A stretch of DNA of 18,585 bases from Candidatus Zhuqueibacterota bacterium 4484_188 (lineage in GTDB: Bacteria; Calditrichota; Calditrichia; RBG-13-44-9), in the NCBI GenBank assembly GCA_002049825.1, contig MVCZ01000011.1, positions 1 to 18,585 on the forward strand. The letters are read 5' to 3'. Below are positions 14,859 to 18,585 of the stretch, piece after piece. The position numbers and the translations under genes were made by a program. Each line of letters opens with the position of its first letter. Position 1 is the stretch's first letter. The notes under the pieces were generated by a model. The model had not been told where the DNA came from and searched no databases. It worked only from the letters and a program-made list of their open reading frames with translations.

Positions 14859-15998
14859 ATGGTTGTGCTGAACAAATACAAAAAAATCCAGGAATCATTG
14901 GGTATCATTGGGCGGTCGGAAGGAATCCGGGAGGTGATCGAACAGATCATGTCGGTAGCGCCTACGAATATTTCGGTTTTGATAACCGGTGAAAGCGGTG
15001 TTGGGAAAGAGATTGTGGCAAAGGCGATTCACCAATTGAGTCCTCGCAATGGTAAGCAAATGATTTCGGTGAACATGGGTGCCATCCCGGAAGGTCTTTT
15101 GGAGAGCGAGTTATTCGGTCACGAGAGAGGTGCATTTACCGGCGCCATTGCCATGAAAAAAGGATATTTCGAATTAGCTGACGGCGGAACGATTTTTCTG
15201 GATGAGATTGGTGAAACACCGTTGCAAACCCAGGTAAAATTGTTACGTGTGTTAGAAACCGGTGAATTTATGCGGGTGGGAAGCGGTGCTTTACGCAAGG
15301 TGTCCGTAAGGGTAATTGCTGCTACCAATCGCGATTTGAGCAGCATGGTGCAGCACAACCAGTTCAGGAAAGACCTGTATTACCGGCTGAAAGCGGTCTC
15401 AATTAATATTCCCCCGCTTCGCCAACGTAGGGAAGACATCCTGCCGCTTATGGAACATTTCCTGAATGAAACGATTCGGGAGAATAAAATCGAATTTGCC
15501 GGATTTACTCCCGATGCCCTGAGTATTATTGAAAATTACCATTGGCCGGGCAACATCAGGGAACTGAAAAATTTTGTGGAATCGGTAACCGTTTTGTCTG
15601 CCGGGAAAAAAGTAAACGCTGAATTTGTGCGTTCTCATTTGAAATATTACGAAGAGGAACCGGAAACGATTTCCGCGCTTCCCATGCGGGTAAACAAGAG
15701 TGTCGACCAGACCGAGCGGGAGCTTATTTACAAGGCACTGCTTTCGCTTGGTGTGGAGATGCGGGAAATGAAAGCCATACTTGTGGATTTGCATAATCAA
15801 ATTCATCAGCCGGTGAACCGGGGCGATTTTGAAGACGCTTCCTGGAACCGCGAAGTGCAGCCGATTGAAGAGATGGAAAAACAGATGGTTAAACGGGCAA
15901 TGCAAAAATTCCACGGTAACAAACGCAAAGCCGCCAATGCCCTGAAAATCAGTGAACGCACACTTTACAGGAAGCTCAAAGAATATGAAATTGAGTAA
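14859..15998 (+). CDS. Sigma-54-dependent activator without receiver domain (AAA+ and Fis HTH)
   Basis: This 379-residue protein starts almost at once with the AAA+ domain: Walker A GESGVGKE (44-51), GAFTGA loop (91-96), Walker B GGTIFLDEIG, FRKDLYYRL and WPGNIRELKN. A linker of about 80 residues with no recognised domain follows. The C-terminus is a Fis-type helix-turn-helix (HGNKRKAANALKISERTLYR). Without a receiver or sensor domain it cannot be switched by phosphorylation; it is like PspF, which is controlled by a partner protein. The lptE start codon lies inside its last codons, so the two are translationally coupled. From memory, the same pairing of a short sigma-54 activator with an LptE-type lipoprotein is common in Bacteroidota and relatives. 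Its targets are probably envelope genes (inference). Confidence 0.93.
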   Translation: MVVLNKYKKIQESLGIIGRSEGIREVIEQIMSVAPTNISVLITGESGVGKEIVAKAIHQLSPRNGKQMISVNMGAIPEGLLESELFGHERGAFTGAIAMKKGYFELADGGTIFLDEIGETPLQTQVKLLRVLETGEFMRVGSGALRKVSVRVIAATNRDLSSMVQHNQFRKDLYYRLKAVSINIPPLRQRREDILPLMEHFLNETIRENKIEFAGFTPDALSIIENYHWPGNIRELKNFVESVTVLSAGKKVNAEFVRSHLKYYEEEPETISALPMRVNKSVDQTERELIYKALLSLGVEMREMKAILVDLHNQIHQPVNRGDFEDASWNREVQPIEEMEKQMVKRAMQKFHGNKRKAANALKISERTLYRKLKEYEIE

Positions 15999-16503
15999 AT
16001 TCTGGCTTATTATTTTGTTTCTGCTTTCGCTGTCGTGTGTCCGGTATTCTTTCCGGGGTGCGCTTCCGTCCTATCTGAAGACCATCTATATTGAAGATTT
16101 CGAATACCAGAGCAGAGAGGCGTACCCGAATATTCGTGAAGACTTCATGCAAAAAGTAACTGAAGCCTTTATTAAGGATAACTCGCTGCGTGTGATTGAC
16201 AATAAAAAATCGGCAGATTTAGTGCTTAGCGGTTCTATTGTGTCTATTCGCCGGGAACCGGTCAGTATTAATCTTGCCCGCGCCCAGCAGGTGACCGAAC
16301 AGGTCGATGAATACCACATGACTGTGACTGTTAAGGCAGAATGCATGAACACACACACCCAAAAACCGCTCTGGAGCGGAAATCTTTCTCGATACGGGGT
16401 AATTAGCGGAACTGCCTTAACCGAAGAGATTGACCTGGCTATTTCCCAGGCAATCGATCAGATAATTGAAGATATTATTAATAAAACTATTGCTGCCTGG
16501 TGA
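15985..16503 (+). CDS. lptE: LptE-family LPS assembly lipoprotein
   Basis: The protein of 172 residues would sit in the outer membrane as the plug/partner of LptD and help place lipopolysaccharide on the cell surface. The N-terminus is a lipoprotein signal (MKLSKFWLIILFLLSLSC); the lipobox is not canonical, with Ser-Leu-Ser before the Cys. After it, YSFRGALPSYLKTIYIEDFE, then EDFMQKVTEAFIKDNSLRVID and ADLVLSGSIVSIRREP are typical of the family, followed by a strand-rich half (DEYHMTVTVKAEC, PLWSGNLSRYGV) and a C-terminal helix. The start at 15985 fits the signal peptide and overlaps the activator by 14 bases; the longer in-frame start at 15952 would hide the signal peptide. Assignment to LptE rests on these motifs and on the activator partner, since the family is poorly conserved in sequence. 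Confidence 0.85.
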   Translation: MKLSKFWLIILFLLSLSCVRYSFRGALPSYLKTIYIEDFEYQSREAYPNIREDFMQKVTEAFIKDNSLRVIDNKKSADLVLSGSIVSIRREPVSINLARAQQVTEQVDEYHMTVTVKAECMNTHTQKPLWSGNLSRYGVISGTALTEEIDLAISQAIDQIIEDIINKTIAAW

Positions 16504-16565
16504 TTTTCTATTTCTTTTAACGGTAGAATTTTTTATATTTCGGTAGTTTGGAAAAGGGGACAATC

Positions 16566-17984
16566 ATGATTGAATTTACTTCTTTGGAAAATCTGGAAAA
16601 GTTTTTTAACACACATCCGGATTCCATTGTTTTTGCCCATTTGGCACTGCGGCTGATGGAAGAGGGAAATCTGGAACGGGCGCAGGAAATCTGCCAGGAA
16701 GGGCTTGAAAAACACCCCACTTTTATTTTTGGGCACTATGTGTTGGCTTTGTTGAAATACCGGCAGAAAAATTTCTCCGAAGCCAAAAGAGAGTTCGAGT
16801 TTGTGCTGGCGCATGACCCGGCAAATCCCCGGGCTTGGAATCTATTGACTGAAATCAACGAAAGTATGAACCTGGCGGTGATGACCCAGGACAGCAATCT
16901 GAATTATTTTCTTTCCGATTGTTTCAACAGTCGGGCAGCTGAAAAGTATTTTACCGAAGATGTGGTTTCTATGATCACTCCGAAAGATGAAATTCTGAAG
17001 GATGAGTTCGGTGAATCCGGAACGGGTGAAGAAATCGAAAAGCAGGTTGAAGAAATGAGTGATGCTGAGATTGATAATTTGTTTGAAACGGTTTCGCCTC
17101 CGGAAGAGGAAACCAATGATTTCGAAAAAGCTTTAGATGAAGTTTTTAAGGATACGTTTGAAGAAGTTGAAGAAGATAAAACCGAAGAAGATATTTCTTC
17201 GCTGCTCACCGAGGCGAAACCATTAGAAACGGAACCGGGGGAATCGGCGGAAGCAAGTGCCGAAGAAGAGTTGGGTGAAGCGATGGATTCTTTCTTTGAG
17301 GAACACGAAGCCGGTGAAGATGAAAAGGACTTCCAGGTGCAGGTTAAAGAGGAAATAACCGAGGATTCCGAAAGCGAAACACCGCCGAATCCTGAAACGG
17401 AATTTCCAACCGATTTCATTGAAGAAACCTCTGAAGAAGAAGCGGCAGAAAAAGTTGTTCCGGAAGAATTTGACAATGAGGAACCGATTGATTTCAGTTC
17501 GGTAGTTGCAGATATTATTTCAGAGCGAAAAGAAGCGCCGGAGCGGATTGATTTTACTGAGGAACCGGTTGAGCAACCACAGATAACCGAGCAGAAAGAG
17601 GAAGAAGAGATAAAACCGGGTATTGAAAAAGCGCCCGAAACACCGCATGAACCGGAACCTGCCGCTAAAATTGAAATTCAGGAGGAAACTCAACAGCCGC
17701 GGGTTGAAGAAAAGAGCGTTCCACCCGGGGGACCTGTTGCGACGGAAGAAATTGAAGAAAAACCATCCGGCAAGACGGACACAACTCATTTTGGGCGTCC
17801 GCCGATTTTATCACCCACCTTGGGAGAAATATATATTGCCCAGGGAAGATTTGAAGAAGCAATGGACGTATTCCGTCAGTTGCTGGACAAAGACCCGGAA
17901 AATGCGCGCTACCAGCGGAAGTTGGAAGACCTGGAAAATATTATTGAGAAACAAAAATCCCAGGCGGGAAATAAGTCTGAGTAA
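16566..17984 (+). CDS. Acidic TPR-repeat protein
   Basis: The protein has 472 residues. The N-terminal 120 hold TPR units (SIVFAHLALRLMEEGNLERA, FGHYVLALLKYRQKNFSEAK, followed by HDPANPRAWNLL). A long Glu/Asp/Pro-rich, low-complexity region (about residues 145-405) follows, likely disordered. The C-terminus returns to TPR-like helices (SPTLGEIYIAQGRFEEAMDV, LLDKDPENARYQRKLEDLE). No signal peptide or membrane helix is seen, so it should be cytoplasmic. TPR units bind other proteins; the partner is unknown. I chose ATG 16566 because AAAAGGGGA precedes it; an upstream TTG at 16548 is less likely. The 62-base gap after lptE suggests the same operon. The strong GAA bias of the acidic region creates a Ser-rich antisense frame that is not a gene. 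Confidence 0.85.
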   Translation: MIEFTSLENLEKFFNTHPDSIVFAHLALRLMEEGNLERAQEICQEGLEKHPTFIFGHYVLALLKYRQKNFSEAKREFEFVLAHDPANPRAWNLLTEINESMNLAVMTQDSNLNYFLSDCFNSRAAEKYFTEDVVSMITPKDEILKDEFGESGTGEEIEKQVEEMSDAEIDNLFETVSPPEEETNDFEKALDEVFKDTFEEVEEDKTEEDISSLLTEAKPLETEPGESAEASAEEELGEAMDSFFEEHEAGEDEKDFQVQVKEEITEDSESETPPNPETEFPTDFIEETSEEEAAEKVVPEEFDNEEPIDFSSVVADIISERKEAPERIDFTEEPVEQPQITEQKEEEEIKPGIEKAPETPHEPEPAAKIEIQEETQQPRVEEKSVPPGGPVATEEIEEKPSGKTDTTHFGRPPILSPTLGEIYIAQGRFEEAMDVFRQLLDKDPENARYQRKLEDLENIIEKQKSQAGNKSE

Positions 17985-17986
17985 GG

Positions 17987-18006
17987 AAGGGGTAGCATTT
18001 CCCCTT
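17987..18006 (+). terminator. Hairpin after the TPR gene
   Basis: AAGGGG (17987-17992) pairs with CCCCTT (18001-18006) around an 8-base loop, two bases after the TPR stop codon. A second hairpin, TGTTTCC-ACCT-GGGAACA, lies just downstream (18012-18029). There is no run of T after either stem, so this is a weak candidate for termination of the activator-lptE-TPR unit. Confidence 0.35.
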
Positions 18007-18029
18007 TCCCCTGTTTCCACCTGGGAACA

Positions 18030-18427
18030 TTGGTCATCTCTTTTGGGAACCTCATTAAACCAGCCTTTCTCAAATAGTCAAAATACGTCTCAAAGGGCAG
18101 CGTCGGTCAATCCGGAATATTTGGTGTAAAATCTGTCCCTTCCGTAGACCTGTAATGTCGAGTATAACGTAATGGAGCAGAGGCATTTCCTTCGGTGCGG
18201 GCAATCCTCAGGATTTGTAGGATATCTTCCGTTTTTCCGGATAAACCTTTTTACCTTCTGACCTCGGGTAACGAATGCTTTGCTTGCAAACAACGCTAAT
18301 ATTCTCAAAAAAGTAGTTGGGAAGATTGCAAAAATACTTTACTTTCTGCCCGGGGGTGCAGACTATGATTCCACCTCCGTAATTTTTAAATAAAAATCAA
18401 TTTCATTAACTTTAACGGTATCAAAGT
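18030..18427. other. Non-coding gap before the secreted-protein gene
   Basis: I see no credible gene in these nearly 400 bases. The minus-strand 72-residue frame at 18090-18308 has no family features. Small dyads are present: AATCCT-C-AGGATT (18203-18215) and TTTGC-TT-GCAAA (18279-18290). A secG gene, which might have followed lptE by analogy with some Bacteroidota, is not present. Confidence 0.45.
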
Positions 18428-18585
18428 GTGAGAATACCTTTATTTTTATTTTTGCTGTTTCTTCTGCTGAATAGCCTGCTTGCATTCATTACTGCGAAAG
18501 AATTCGGTGAAGTGGTGGTAAAATTTAAACCCGAAGTATCCGTCTCGCTTGCGCCCGGAGCCGGTGTTTTTTCCAACCGCAGTTC
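18428..18585 (+). CDS. Secreted protein, N-terminal part only (possible protease pro-region)
   Basis: The frame is open to the window end and starts at GTG 18428. It begins with Arg2 and a long Leu/Phe-rich core (IPLFLFLLFLLLNSLLAF), a typical signal peptide. The mature start contains KEFGEVVVKFKPEVSVS. The VVVKFKPEV strand resembles the inhibitor-like pro-region of extracellular subtilisin-type proteases, where forms such as VIVKFKP occur, but 52 residues are too few for certainty. No good ribosome binding site precedes the GTG. Export is well supported; the protease idea is weak. Confidence 0.6.
   Translation, partial: MRIPLFLFLLFLLLNSLLAFITAKEFGEVVVKFKPEVSVSLAPGAGVFSNRS

Noticed and set aside
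16904..17476. 190-residue Ser-rich minus-strand frame
   Set aside because: It is the complement of the GAA-rich acidic region of the TPR gene, which reads as Ser in the opposite strand; no start context or domain supports it.
18090..18308. 72-residue minus-strand frame in the last gap
   Set aside because: It shows no recognisable domain, no ribosome binding site and a base composition like the surrounding non-coding DNA.

Overview
The window looks like a chromosomal piece of a Gram-negative bacterium of moderate GC content. The signs are a lipoprotein of the LptE (LPS assembly) type, an outer-membrane beta-barrel gene, two sigma-54 (RpoN) activators and clear sigma-70-like promoters. The pairing of a receiver-less sigma-54 activator with LptE, and the style of the TPR and metal-uptake proteins, suggest the FCB side of the tree (Bacteroidota/Chlorobiota/Calditrichota/KSB1-like). 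That placement is inference from remembered gene order, not a database result. No tRNA, rRNA, CRISPR array, IS element or prophage was seen.

Layout: (1) 1-473 is a gene-poor leader with palindromes and a good promoter. (2) 474-3721, plus strand, is a metabolic run: methylmalonyl-CoA mutase large subunit, biotin-protein ligase, and a type III pantothenate kinase (coaX) that is broken. (3) 3772-6834 is a 1020-residue soluble multi-GAF/PAS hybrid-like sensor kinase without an adjacent regulator. (4) 7099-10940, plus strand, is a metal-uptake cluster: a small two-helix membrane protein with His/Cys motifs, an outer-membrane barrel protein (broken), a ZnuA/TroA-type binding protein (broken), and a ZnuB-type permease with an unusual C-terminal extension. 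No ATPase gene is present. (5) 10762-14596, minus strand, has a truncated receiver remnant, then an NtrC-type response regulator and its membrane histidine kinase. (6) 14859-17984, plus strand, has a sigma-54 activator without a receiver, lptE overlapping its end, and an acidic TPR protein. (7) 18428-18585 is the start of a secreted protein cut by the window end.

The most striking pattern is a series of internal deletions with frame changes. In coaX, the barrel gene and znuA, the reading frame switches and a conserved block of the family is missing exactly at the switch. The receiver remnant has lost its N-terminal acidic pocket. All four lie between 3.4 and 11.1 kb, while the large genes around them are intact. 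This is either a set of real lesions or a signature of faulty assembly, and it decides whether the metal-uptake cluster is functional.

Working together: mutase and biotin ligase fit propionate/methylmalonyl-CoA metabolism, since biotin is needed by the carboxylase that makes methylmalonyl-CoA. The metal cluster would bring zinc or manganese across both membranes. The divergent kinase/NtrC and activator/lptE units share one intergenic region with two similar sequence motifs, so RpoN-dependent signalling and envelope biogenesis may be linked here.
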